IMG/VR virus record: IMGVR_UViG_3300030117_008059
Location: 1 to 26,047 of that record
Length of the DNA: 26,047 nt
From: a virus
Direction: 5' to 3' (one strand)
This document shows, in pieces, positions 16,577-25,176 of this stretch (positions within the stretch are counted from its first letter, which is position 1; every line of letters begins with the position of its first letter). The notes beneath the pieces were generated by a model. It was not told where the DNA came from. It saw nothing but the letters and a program-made list of their open reading frames with translations, and made no database searches. The translations under genes were made by a program, and so were the position numbers.

Positions 16577-17380
16577 ATGGCAAAAAAATACGATAAACAT
16601 ACAACGCATTTTCCAGTTCACATGGAAGGATCGGTAGGAGATCAGCTTTTAACCGCCAATAAGGATTTATATATCGACTTCTTTCATATAGCCACAGGAA
16701 AGTGTGTATCATTCAAGGGGTTTGTTACGGCTTTTGATGATCAGTACATAGCTGGCTGGAACTCACAAGACGTATATGGCAGAATGGATCCCATAATGAC
16801 ATATCAGGGCACAAAGAGAATGATAAGTATAAGTTGGGACATCGTAGCGGTATCTCTAGAGGAATCAATTGCGAATCTACATAGGATAGAACATCTTATG
16901 TCTCTCATGTATCCAGTATATAGTGCCTCAAAGAAAGGTTCAAGTAGTCCGGAAACTATCCAGGCAGCACCATTGATGAAAATTAAATTTGCAAATTTTA
17001 TTCGCCAAGCTGGTGCCACAGGTGATCAGCCGTATGCTGGTACAGGGGGCTTAGTTGCGGTTGTCGATTCGCTTAATTATGCACCAACTTTTGAATCGGG
17101 GTTCTTTATGCCAGGAAAGGGGCAGTTGTTCCCAAAGAGTGTCTCAATGCAGTGTCAATTTACAGTGCTGCATACTCATAAGCTGGGGTGGGAGAAGGGC
17201 GGCAGCTCAGGAATCAAATGGCGAGGAACTTTTCCGGAAGACAGGTTCCCATATGGAGTGGATCATTTAACAGGAAAATACAGCCACTGTCCCGAAAAGG
17301 AGGGTAGATTGGCCGAGGTTAAGTTGGGTGAAAGACGCGCGCAGCGGGCAAATGACGACGTTCTAGGAAAGACACCATGA
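16577..17380 (+). CDS. Baseplate tail-tube initiator-like protein (gp48/gp54 type)
   Basis: The 267-residue product carries FKGFVTAFDDQYIAGWNSQD, VYGRMDPIMTYQGTKRMISI, a SWDIVAVSLEESIANLHRIE helix and LMYPVY. A second half follows with LMKIKFANFI, VDSLNYAPTFESGFF and LFPKSVSMQCQFTVLHTHKL. The order (YGG/R..P......R..S..WD....S.E......i..l....YP, then ..i.si.y.p....g.....P......f.....) parallels what I recall of T4 gp48 and gp54, which begin tube assembly on the baseplate. The family assignment is by motif pattern and by position between the tape measure and gp53. It starts immediately after the tape-measure stop, and its end overlaps the next gene by 4 nt (ATGA). The C-terminal 40 residues are charged and variable-looking. 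Confidence 0.6.
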   Translation: MAKKYDKHTTHFPVHMEGSVGDQLLTANKDLYIDFFHIATGKCVSFKGFVTAFDDQYIAGWNSQDVYGRMDPIMTYQGTKRMISISWDIVAVSLEESIANLHRIEHLMSLMYPVYSASKKGSSSPETIQAAPLMKIKFANFIRQAGATGDQPYAGTGGLVAVVDSLNYAPTFESGFFMPGKGQLFPKSVSMQCQFTVLHTHKLGWEKGGSSGIKWRGTFPEDRFPYGVDHLTGKYSHCPEKEGRLAEVKLGERRAQRANDDVLGKTP

Positions 17381-17712
17381 GCAGATATGTCGACAGAAAG
17401 ATATTCTTCAATAGAGAAGAACAATATTCCAGAAAGGCTCGCGAACGAGGAATAAAGGGATTCTTGCACTATAACTCTCCATCCATAAACAGGATAACGA
17501 ACGAAGATCTTGGATCGCTAGTGATAGAGTCTCATATCTGGACAGAGGGAGACAGGTATTACAAGCTAGCGCACGAATATTACGGAAGCTCTAAACATTG
17601 GTGGCTTATAGCGTGGTTCAATAATAAGCCCACAGAAGCCCACCTAAGTTTGGGCGATGTTGTGGAAATTCCTCTTCCACTAGAGCAGATATTGGGAATA
17701 TACTACAGGTAA
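17377..17712 (+). CDS. gp53: gp53-like baseplate wedge protein with LysM-type fold
   Basis: The 111-residue product has a charged N terminus, a GSLVIESHIWTEGDRYYKLA segment, then HEYYGSSKHWWLIAWFNNKP, TEAHLSLGDVVEIPLPLEQI. This is the LysM-like pattern (GDR.YkLA..YYG....WW.IA..N..p.....GD...IP) of the phage gp53 baseplate wedge family. In T4, gp53 clamps neighbouring baseplate wedges together. The length is roughly half that of T4 gp53, so only the core is present. The ATG overlaps the stop of the preceding gene (ATGA at 17377-17380), so translation is probably coupled. The next gene starts 4 nt after its stop. Position in the baseplate gene run supports the call. Confidence 0.78.
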   Translation: MSRYVDRKIFFNREEQYSRKARERGIKGFLHYNSPSINRITNEDLGSLVIESHIWTEGDRYYKLAHEYYGSSKHWWLIAWFNNKPTEAHLSLGDVVEIPLPLEQILGIYYR

Positions 17713-17716
17713 AGTC

Positions 17717-20700
17717 ATGAAGGTAACTTGGCACACATATGAGTCCGCTGTATCCGCGCTGGGCCTCCAAACTATCACTTTCGACTCCTCTATTGTTTTG
17801 GGAAATGATGACGCCTCGGGAACAGGGCAGCACACTCTATATTCTTGGTTGATTAGCACGCATCAACAACAAGCTCCATTCGACAGTTTTTTCGCCGACA
17901 GGAGATCTGCCGAACAAAATCGGGCAGCTCCGGGCTTATATGCAAACGTTGAAGCAGCTAAAGTCGCATACAAAAAAGACAAAAGAGTTCTCATCAAAAG
18001 GTGGTTTTTGGACGAAGTAAAAAAGCATTTGCAAAACCAAAGACGCAATATACATCCAGTAGTCCTTCGCGGTTGGAACGAAGGGCAGGTATGGGAGTAT
18101 GATACCCCCGAAGGCGTCGGCCAAAGTCGAGGGCTGGAGACTATGGCAGCTGATGAGAATTTTCAAATAAACGAATTCTTCGAAGCAGTCCAAAAGATAG
18201 TGTACCCCGTTGCAACTCAATTAAAAAAGGGTTGGGTGGTGGAGGCAGGAGCCTTCCTGAGTGCCGAAGAGGAAATAAAAGCCGGCAAAAGAATAGAATC
18301 TCTTAAGGAAAACTTAAAGATAAGTAAAGAATATAACGCCATGATGGGCGTCCAGTTGGCACACAAATTTATAAAGACTTATGTAACGAATAAAGCAAAA
18401 CATAAGGCATTAAAGAAGCTCTTAGATAATAGCCTTGCTTTTAGAGGCGTGGATCAGGATGGCTCAATAGTTGCCACCAATAAAAGTCCTTTGCTGGCAT
18501 ACGAAGAAAGGGTTCAGAGATTAAGGGGAGAGCTGAATGATATAAAGGCATATCTGAAAGCAGTTGAAGACAAGGATCCATGGCTCAGCGAACAGGAGGA
18601 AAGGGGCAGTAAACTAGTGTATGGAGATCCGGACGACGAACTCAGTAACAGAGTTGGGGCTCTCAAGTCTTTGGCTACTGGGGCACTTTCGTCTGGCGGC
18701 GACAAGGCAAAAGAGTGGTTTGGGCTAGAGGAGTTGAGCGCGACACCAAAATCCGAACTTTTCGATGGAACAGCATACGCTGGGGAGTATACAGCCCTCA
18801 GAGAATATCTTATAAGCTTTTGCAAAAATAATAAATTCAAATCAGCAACACAAATAGAGGCAAATGTAGAAAGAATTCAAGAGAATCTATCAGGAGGCGC
18901 TCGCATTGAGGAACAAATACAGAAAGAGAACGCCAAAGACACTCTTCAGAAGCTTATAGAAGACAATAAAGAAAAAGCTAGATTTATGGAGCAGTGTTTT
19001 TTACTGCATAATATATTGCCTTTATCAAAGATGAGTCAAAGCCACTCTGAGAGGTTTAAGTATCTAAAGATAGTAGACGGCGGCCCAGACGTTGTATCTA
19101 GAATGCACAAGCGACTGGGATTCGAAGAGATGATGAACATAACTCAAGACAAGTTAGCTTTGTTGCAGCCAACTATAGAGCTTTACAAAAGAGTGTACGA
19201 GGGGGACAATAAGATACCACGAGACGAAAGATTCATTTTTGACGATCACACAACACAGAGTAGTATAGAAAACATATTAACAGAAGCCTCGGGAAGAGTG
19301 GGTAGCGTAGGTATTCAGAGTATGACGGTAGAATACCAGGGTACTGACATGGAATCGGCAAAAAGAATTCTTTCTGTAAAATTGAAAATATTTGTACAAA
19401 ACATGAGTGCTTTTTTTGCCGAATATGCAGACAGAGCTGATTATATAGATTTGATAGCCCCCTCCAGAGCCTTCAGAGGCAAGGGATACAAGACTAAGTG
19501 GCTGAAGGACATGTTTTCAGGCATACATTATCATGAGTCCCAGGTTCATGATCCTATTCACTTTGAAATAAAGGCTGTTCTGGGATGGTCTGTACCAACA
19601 GATAGAAATTCGTTTCTCGGACAAAAGTTAAAAAACGCTCTAGTACAAAACAGGGTTACAGCGCTGTTAACCTTGAATGATCATACGTTTAATTTCAATC
19701 AGGATGGCACCATGACTATCGACATTGATTATCACGGTAGAATTGAGGGACTTCTGGAAGACGACTCTAGAACTAGTCTTTTCGAGACAAGAGAGATGAG
19801 AGAGGAGAGGCAAAAACACCTCGACAGCTTCAACAAGGCAGTGCAAGAGGTGAGTTCGGAGATAGACAGGAGCGCTATCCCAGAAAGAAACATATATCTC
19901 AAAAAGAGATACAAAGAGAAAAACCCCTCGACTGACCCAGACTCTCTCACTGCGGAGCAGTTGAAGGATTTTGAAAACGAGCTTATAGCCGAAGGAGATC
20001 AAGAATTCAAGCACTTGAGAAAGGGGCAGATGGCAGGTTTGAATTCTCTTGTCGAATCTAAGCAAAAACAAATCAAGGAAGTAAAATCCAAGATACTTAA
20101 ACTAACTCACGACTCCTACAAGAGGTTAATAGAAGCCCTGGAAAACAGGGGCTTTACCGGCGCTACAATGGGGATTGGAGGAGTGTCTTATATAAGTGTC
20201 GACAAAGAGGAGATGGATTTTCACACCAAAGCACATGGAGGTGCGTTTGGGAAGTTTGGGGATTCACTAGGTTCCACAAAGACTATATCTCCCCCACCCC
20301 CACAGGCACCAGGGGTGGACGCCACAGATTCAATAAAGTTGTCGACAGATATTGAAAGGCAAATACTTGAAAAAGAGAATGCTGCAGCGCAAAAAGACAA
20401 AAACCAAGCAGAAATAAAAGAATCCACAAATCAGTCGTCCCCCGCGCCATCTCTTAGTTCCGGAAATTATGAGTTTGGATATTTCTTTTTGGGAGATTTG
20501 ATAGATGTGGCACTGCAGCTGTTGGATGAAAACGGATTGAATGGAGATAGCAATCTATTTGACGTAATCACTGGACCGCTGATATTCGGCACAGAGGAAG
20601 CCAAAATTAACCTAAACATAGCAGATATTCCAGTATCTGTAAGCGAATTCCAGCATTGGTTCGTAGAGAACGTAGTAAAGAAAGATAAAACCAGTTGGAC

Positions 20701-21838
20701 TTTTGCTCAATTTTTGAGAGCTATAGCTACAAAGATAATCTTTCCCGCTCTTGGGGGTAGGTGCTATGAGAGGGAGGCGCCGATGGTATCCCGTGAAGGA
20801 AATAAGTTGGGGATGACTATTTTGACTTATCCCTCGAACCCGTTCGAGAATCTTCCAAACAGGGTGACTATCGCCGAGGTGATGGAAAAACTCAAGGGAA
20901 TTTCTAAAAAGCGTAGAGCTAGAACTGGAAAAGGGGTTCATGAATCTATTTTGCTACATGCGGATTTTGTCCCTCTGACTTCAAAATCAGGAAATATTAA
21001 AGAGGACTTGGATGCTGGAATTTACCATCTCGTGCTAGGTAAGGACAGGGGACTTATTAAGGAAATAAACTTCTCAAAGGATGCTTTGCCATTCTACAAG
21101 GAGGACAGAATGCACATGGACGGAAGTATAGAGAGAATATCACACCCCTATGTTGCAGATGTGAAAATGGTGGGGAATACATATTTTTACCCAGGTTCCA
21201 GAGTGTTTGTTAACCCCGCTCTAACAACCGGTGAACCAGCAAACACCAAAAATAGCATTGTTTCTAAATTGGGGCTTGGTGGCTATTATGTTGTGTTGGG
21301 AGTCGTTCTCAAGGTAGAGGGGCACACTTTCGAGACTCAACTTAGGACAAAGTGGGAATCCAACGGATGGAAAACGTCTCAAGATCCTGCTCGAACAATT
21401 CCGACAAGGAGGGGTGAAGTTGTTCGCTTGGGAGACTCTGATATTGCTGGAACTCCGGAAAGTCTGTCAGTTAATGGAGAACAAAACACCAAACTCCCAT
21501 CTGGCGTGAGGCTAGCAACAAAAGAGGAAAGAGAGGCAACCGCAAGAATAAAGCAAAAAGAAGCCTACTTGCAGGAGCAAGAGGAAATTCAGAGAGAAGC
21601 GATGGGCGGAACGGTGCTCAGTTGGAACACCTGGAACACCCGGCACACCCACTTGCAGGAGATGAGAAGCCATCCGGTCCTCAAGGATCACCTACAGGAT
21701 ACGGCTAACAACTTTGTCGGACAGAAAAAGAAAGCAAACATAACCCAAGGAGAAGATGGTAGGTTTGTTGTTCATTTTGAAGACGACGATGGGCAGATGA
21801 AAGTCTTCACAGTACTTAAGCCAAGTTCGGAGGAATAA
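17717..21838 (+). CDS. Very large baseplate/tail protein, function not established
   Basis: The 1373-residue product has a long charged helical N-terminal half (about 1-500) and a beta-like segment (about 525-720; MTVEYQGTDMESAKRILSVK, HYHESQVHDPIHFEIKAVLG, FNFNQDGTMTIDIDYHGRIE). A coiled-coil stretch (about 725-830) and a proline linker near 858 (SPPPPQAPG) follow. The C-terminal beta domain (about 905-1210) ends with TYFYPGSRVFVNPALTTGEP and LGLGGYYVVLGVVLKVEGHT. The ending resembles hub-type tail proteins in which a membrane-facing or hub domain closes with GGYYVV..V, but I cannot assign it to gp27 or another T4 protein. A Trp/His-rich SWNTWNTRHTHLQE lies near 1302. It sits between gp53 and a conserved virion-type gene, so a baseplate component is the best reading. 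Its ribosome site is weak (AGGTAAAG), and it starts 4 nt after gp53. Confidence 0.68.
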   Translation: MKVTWHTYESAVSALGLQTITFDSSIVLGNDDASGTGQHTLYSWLISTHQQQAPFDSFFADRRSAEQNRAAPGLYANVEAAKVAYKKDKRVLIKRWFLDEVKKHLQNQRRNIHPVVLRGWNEGQVWEYDTPEGVGQSRGLETMAADENFQINEFFEAVQKIVYPVATQLKKGWVVEAGAFLSAEEEIKAGKRIESLKENLKISKEYNAMMGVQLAHKFIKTYVTNKAKHKALKKLLDNSLAFRGVDQDGSIVATNKSPLLAYEERVQRLRGELNDIKAYLKAVEDKDPWLSEQEERGSKLVYGDPDDELSNRVGALKSLATGALSSGGDKAKEWFGLEELSATPKSELFDGTAYAGEYTALREYLISFCKNNKFKSATQIEANVERIQENLSGGARIEEQIQKENAKDTLQKLIEDNKEKARFMEQCFLLHNILPLSKMSQSHSERFKYLKIVDGGPDVVSRMHKRLGFEEMMNITQDKLALLQPTIELYKRVYEGDNKIPRDERFIFDDHTTQSSIENILTEASGRVGSVGIQSMTVEYQGTDMESAKRILSVKLKIFVQNMSAFFAEYADRADYIDLIAPSRAFRGKGYKTKWLKDMFSGIHYHESQVHDPIHFEIKAVLGWSVPTDRNSFLGQKLKNALVQNRVTALLTLNDHTFNFNQDGTMTIDIDYHGRIEGLLEDDSRTSLFETREMREERQKHLDSFNKAVQEVSSEIDRSAIPERNIYLKKRYKEKNPSTDPDSLTAEQLKDFENELIAEGDQEFKHLRKGQMAGLNSLVESKQKQIKEVKSKILKLTHDSYKRLIEALENRGFTGATMGIGGVSYISVDKEEMDFHTKAHGGAFGKFGDSLGSTKTISPPPPQAPGVDATDSIKLSTDIERQILEKENAAAQKDKNQAEIKESTNQSSPAPSLSSGNYEFGYFFLGDLIDVALQLLDENGLNGDSNLFDVITGPLIFGTEEAKINLNIADIPVSVSEFQHWFVENVVKKDKTSWTFAQFLRAIATKIIFPALGGRCYEREAPMVSREGNKLGMTILTYPSNPFENLPNRVTIAEVMEKLKGISKKRRARTGKGVHESILLHADFVPLTSKSGNIKEDLDAGIYHLVLGKDRGLIKEINFSKDALPFYKEDRMHMDGSIERISHPYVADVKMVGNTYFYPGSRVFVNPALTTGEPANTKNSIVSKLGLGGYYVVLGVVLKVEGHTFETQLRTKWESNGWKTSQDPARTIPTRRGEVVRLGDSDIAGTPESLSVNGEQNTKLPSGVRLATKEEREATARIKQKEAYLQEQEEIQREAMGGTVLSWNTWNTRHTHLQEMRSHPVLKDHLQDTANNFVGQKKKANITQGEDGRFVVHFEDDDGQMKVFTVLKPSSEE

Positions 21839-21841
21839 TAA

Positions 21842-23077
21842 ATGGGAAGGTTTACCGCAGACAACACCACAGGAGCTAAAGCAGCCTTTAAGTTGAGAAA
21901 GTACTCGAAGTTTATTTACCCCAACGATGTCCCGGCGGGTATTGACTTAGTGTCAGCAAGCAATTTATACGGAAAGGTAGATAGGAACGGTAACGCATGT
22001 TATCTGACACCTGGCGGCAATAGTGTGCTCTACTTTGAAGACAGTCCCACTGTTTTCGCGGTAGATTTTGTGGTAAGAGCATTTGAAGATTTTCAGAGGT
22101 ATTACAGGGACACCACTTTGGCGGGCGATCCTCGATTTATGGGCAAGCCGAACATCAGCGCCGTTTATGGCTGGAGGGATTTCGGAGTTATGCACCGAAC
22201 TCACCTTAGTCAAGTGAGAGAATTTATGTTATCTTATTACTTACCCAAAAACCAAAGAAGGATATTGAATTTTGATGATTTTATTGAGGTGTTTTGTGGG
22301 TATTTCTCCAGTAAGGGGGTGGAGCTTCCAATAACTAAGACTGCCATGATGCTGAATTCGACATCGCCTCTAGCCGTCACCGGCTTGGTGATAGAAACAG
22401 ACGATAAAGACATATCGGACGATGCAAATAAGAGAAAGATGCTGTCGAACAGTCGAGGCTTCAAACTTTATACCCTAAAGCTGGCTCGATTCGGGTTTTT
22501 GGTTGATGAGACAGCGCCATGGCGAGTTGTGGCTGATTTGTCAGCACCTCAAATGCAGACTTACATGGCTCAGTCTGGAGTCAGGTGGAACCCAGGCTCA
22601 GCTTCTGATTATTTTGAAAGATATTGTCTTAAAACTCACCTGGAAGACATGGATGATATACGCAGCTTCTTTACAACAACGTATAACATGTTTGTTTCAG
22701 CCTATCCGTTCAGAAAGTCCACTAGGAGGTGTTCGGGAAAAACAAAGACAGACTCTGCACAACGAAAGATGTTCAATCCCAACAATCCCAGGTATGATGA
22801 GGAGTATTGGCTTCGTCTCTTGTTGCGCACGCGCCTGATGGAGACAAGAACCACAAGAGATATCGAGAAAAGCGACTTTGAAGACGTAATAAAAAGAGCG
22901 ATGATAGCTTCGGAGCATTATAATATAGAAAAAGCATTGAATGTCATTAATTCCTCGATTAAGTCGATAAATAGAGTCTATCTTCCGGGTACATCCTCTT
23001 TTTCACTTGACAAGAGCAAGGAAACTAGTGTATTATCTATGAATGGGAAAAGCGCAACAGAAGCTTTTAACGAATAA
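21842..23077 (+). CDS. Conserved virion-associated protein of unknown function
   Basis: The 411-residue product has LYGKVDRNGNACYL, a FAVDFVVRAFEDFQRYYRD helix, REFMLSYYLPKNQRRILNFD and DFIEVF. It continues with PLAVTGLVIETDD, KLARFGFLVDETAPWRVVAD with LSAPQMQTYM, and a DDIRSFFTTTYNMFV helix. I recall the same motif order (GKVD..GN, F...V.AF.DFQ, P.A.SGL.IE, KFGF.VD..APWR.VADL.S..M..YM) from proteins encoded at the end of baseplate clusters in marine T4-like phages, where they are unnamed. No enzyme active site is visible. GGAGG lies 8 nt before the ATG, which is 3 nt after the stop of the large baseplate gene. A late virion or assembly role is inferred from context. It is the last structural-type gene before the replication module. 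Confidence 0.65.
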   Translation: MGRFTADNTTGAKAAFKLRKYSKFIYPNDVPAGIDLVSASNLYGKVDRNGNACYLTPGGNSVLYFEDSPTVFAVDFVVRAFEDFQRYYRDTTLAGDPRFMGKPNISAVYGWRDFGVMHRTHLSQVREFMLSYYLPKNQRRILNFDDFIEVFCGYFSSKGVELPITKTAMMLNSTSPLAVTGLVIETDDKDISDDANKRKMLSNSRGFKLYTLKLARFGFLVDETAPWRVVADLSAPQMQTYMAQSGVRWNPGSASDYFERYCLKTHLEDMDDIRSFFTTTYNMFVSAYPFRKSTRRCSGKTKTDSAQRKMFNPNNPRYDEEYWLRLLLRTRLMETRTTRDIEKSDFEDVIKRAMIASEHYNIEKALNVINSSIKSINRVYLPGTSSFSLDKSKETSVLSMNGKSATEAFNE

Positions 23078-23097
23078 TATCTATCGGAGTAGGATAA

Positions 23098-24291
23098 TTG
23101 ATTTTTCAGGCGCTTGACTCGAAAGAAGAGTGTTTCGGGATTTTTGCTGATGGTAGGCTGATTTTCGACAATCAGCCCGAAAACCTCTCAGCGACATGGA
23201 AGTACTCACCCTCAGTTTTTTCACAAAAGGAAATAGAGTATGCGTATGTGTTATCTAGCGGCGCTACACTATCAGAAATGTGTCCAGAATTTCTTGAAGA
23301 AGAATGGAGCGCTGCCGAAAGCAAAATGAAGGCTTTTTTTCGCTCTTTTTCTTGTGCCAAAGTCTCTCTTGACGAAAATTGTTTTTTCGACATGGTGCCA
23401 AATAAGTTTTTGCACGACTATTATTCACTTCGAAACGAAATCACAAGACACACGCTACAAACATGCAAAAAGCAAAAAAACTACAACTTTCTGGCGTCAG
23501 TGCACGAAATGATAGAAACCATAGCAAGTCAGAAGCTCAATATAGATTCAAACGCTTTGAACAAGAAAATGCATCAAATAAAAACGAGAAGCTTTTCACA
23601 AAAATTAGTAAAAATTAGTCCTTTTGTGCGATATAATATGTTTGGTTCTAAGACGGGAAGATTGACGAACGTAAAAAGGACTTTCCCCATTTTAACGATG
23701 GACAAGGAACATCGCTGCGTGATTAAGCCAAAAAATGACTTATTTGTTGAACTAGACTATAACGGAGCAGAAATAAGAACTCTGTTGGCTCTTTCTGGAA
23801 AAGAGCAACCTGTTGGAGATATCCACCAGTGGAATGTAGAGAATCTGACTTCTGGAAATACATCTCGACACGAAATGAAAGAGAGGTTTTTTGCTTGGCT
23901 TTACAATCCTTCAGCGAGAGACGAAGCAATAGAAAAGCATTACGATAGAAACGTTTCAGACGACTTTTGGGACGGGGATATTGTCTCGACTCCTTACGGT
24001 AGAGAGATTCCAGCTGACAAACATCATTCTCTAAATTATTTAATCCAGTCAACTACGAACGACTTGGTTTTGGAGAACGCTTTGAAGATATTTGACTACC
24101 TATCCGACAAAGAGACAAATATTGCATTTACGGTTCATGACTCTGTGGTTCTTGATTTTAAGGCTAGCGAATTTAAGAGTCTTTTACCCATTGTTGAGAT
24201 GTTCGAAAATACTAGGTTTGGAAACTTTAAAGCAAACGTGAGCGCCGGCAAGGATTACGGAAATCTTAAGGAGATAGCATGCAAACGATAG
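23098..24291 (+). CDS. polA-like: Compact family A DNA polymerase lacking a recognisable exonuclease domain
   Basis: The 397-residue product contains a polymerase I core: NMFGSKTGRLTNVKRTFPIL (template/thumb motif), motif A VELDYNGAEIRTLLAL (D220, E225, R227), motif B RHEMKERFFAWLYN (R257, K261, F265, Y269) and motif C VHDSVV (H347, D348). Both metal-binding Asp residues are present. F265 matches Phe762 of E. coli Pol I; Ser replaces the usual Glu after the motif C Asp; and Asn replaces the Gly after Tyr in motif B. Residues 1-90 show no exonuclease DxE motif, so proofreading would have to come from elsewhere. E. coli Klenow is about 605 residues and T7 polymerase about 704. The start is TTG with GGAG 8 nt upstream. 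The end overlaps the next gene by 13 nt. T4 itself uses a family B polymerase, so this is a notable departure. It could be the replicase or an accessory polymerase. Confidence 0.88.
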   Translation: MIFQALDSKEECFGIFADGRLIFDNQPENLSATWKYSPSVFSQKEIEYAYVLSSGATLSEMCPEFLEEEWSAAESKMKAFFRSFSCAKVSLDENCFFDMVPNKFLHDYYSLRNEITRHTLQTCKKQKNYNFLASVHEMIETIASQKLNIDSNALNKKMHQIKTRSFSQKLVKISPFVRYNMFGSKTGRLTNVKRTFPILTMDKEHRCVIKPKNDLFVELDYNGAEIRTLLALSGKEQPVGDIHQWNVENLTSGNTSRHEMKERFFAWLYNPSARDEAIEKHYDRNVSDDFWDGDIVSTPYGREIPADKHHSLNYLIQSTTNDLVLENALKIFDYLSDKETNIAFTVHDSVVLDFKASEFKSLLPIVEMFENTRFGNFKANVSAGKDYGNLKEIACKR

Positions 24292-25130
24292 TAGGTGTAG
24301 GCACGGCAGGGTGCAACATAGCAAGAAAGTTTGAAAACTACCCACAATACAAAGTACTAAAGGTGGACTCAGAAGATGTAAAAGAAAAGCGGTATTTAAA
24401 GCTCCCCGTGTATGATACCCCGGAAGAATATGAGGCGCATGAAGCTAAAACTGGAAATTTCTTCAGAGGCGTGTCGGATGAGAGTGTTTTATTTGTTCTT
24501 TGCGGAGCCAGCACTATATCGGGGATATCTTTAGTTCTCATGGAGAAATTAGTAAAGAAAGGTTGTGGTGTACAGGTTTTATATATTTATCCAGAAGTAG
24601 ACTTGATGGGTGAATCTAAAACACTTCAAGAGAGGGTGGCGCGAAATGTGCTTCAACAGTACGCTAGATCGGGAGCGCTGGGTAGGATATACATGATATC
24701 TAATATAGAGCTGGAAAAGATGATAGATAACATAACGATTATGAACTACCATGAGAGCTTGAATGAGATGTTGGTGTCGACAGTTCATATGATTAATGTG
24801 TTTAACAACACGAAGTCGGTATCTGATACTTTTTCTCGCCCTGTGCCTTCAGCAAAGATATCAACTTATGGATTTGTCGATTTTAGCACAGGGGAAGAAA
24901 AAATGTTTTTTCCTATTGACAACATAAGAGAAATTAGGTATTATTACGGTATACCTAAAAGCAAGTTGGAGACTGAAGCGCATCTTTTTAGAAAAATTGT
25001 AGATCAAGTAAAATCTAGAAAAACAGAAAATATAAAAGTGAGTTATGGCATATTCGCAACAGACTATGAACACGAATATGTATATATGGTAGCTCATTCT
25101 TCCAGAATTCAAGAAATCGAGAAAAATTAA
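24279..25130 (+). CDS. FtsZ/tubulin-superfamily-like protein with degenerate GTPase signature
   Basis: The 283-residue product begins QTIVGVGTAGCNIA (G6-A15), close to the first nucleotide-binding loop of FtsZ (GVGGAGGNAV). It continues like the FtsZ GTPase domain: YKVLKVDSEDV (FtsZ IAxNTDxQ), VLFVLCGASTISGISLVLME (FtsZ FVTAGMGGGTGTGAAPVIAE), GVQVLYIYP, a VARNVLQQYARSGALGRIYM region followed by SNIELEKMI (FtsZ VDTLIxIPNDRLL), and an H7-like helix LNEMLVSTVHMINVF with N162. The signature GGGTGSG is reduced to GASTISG (76-82), keeping G, T, S, G. The T7 catalytic loop NxDxxD is not clear (NNTKSVSDTF). A C-terminal beta-rich region (195-275) follows. A plain Rossmann protein is the alternative. 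AAGGAG lies 5 nt before the ATG; the gene overlaps the polymerase. Filament formation, phage centring or a replication-linked role are all unproven. Confidence 0.66.
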   Translation: MQTIVGVGTAGCNIARKFENYPQYKVLKVDSEDVKEKRYLKLPVYDTPEEYEAHEAKTGNFFRGVSDESVLFVLCGASTISGISLVLMEKLVKKGCGVQVLYIYPEVDLMGESKTLQERVARNVLQQYARSGALGRIYMISNIELEKMIDNITIMNYHESLNEMLVSTVHMINVFNNTKSVSDTFSRPVPSAKISTYGFVDFSTGEEKMFFPIDNIREIRYYYGIPKSKLETEAHLFRKIVDQVKSRKTENIKVSYGIFATDYEHEYVYMVAHSSRIQEIEKN

Positions 25131-25137
25131 AAAGTCC

Positions 25138-25166
25138 TTGATATTTGAGGACAGATATTGTATAAT
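25138..25166 (+). promoter_or_regulatory. Consensus sigma70-type promoter for the ssDNA-binding protein gene
   Basis: TTGATA (25138-25143) and a perfect TATAAT (25161-25166) are separated by exactly 17 nt. Transcription would start near 25173, giving a leader of about 62 nt. This is the only full -35/-10 promoter that I find in the window. It fits early expression by unmodified host RNA polymerase, in contrast to the -10-only boxes before the sheath and tube genes. Confidence 0.75.
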
Positions 25167-25176
25167 AATTGCAGTT

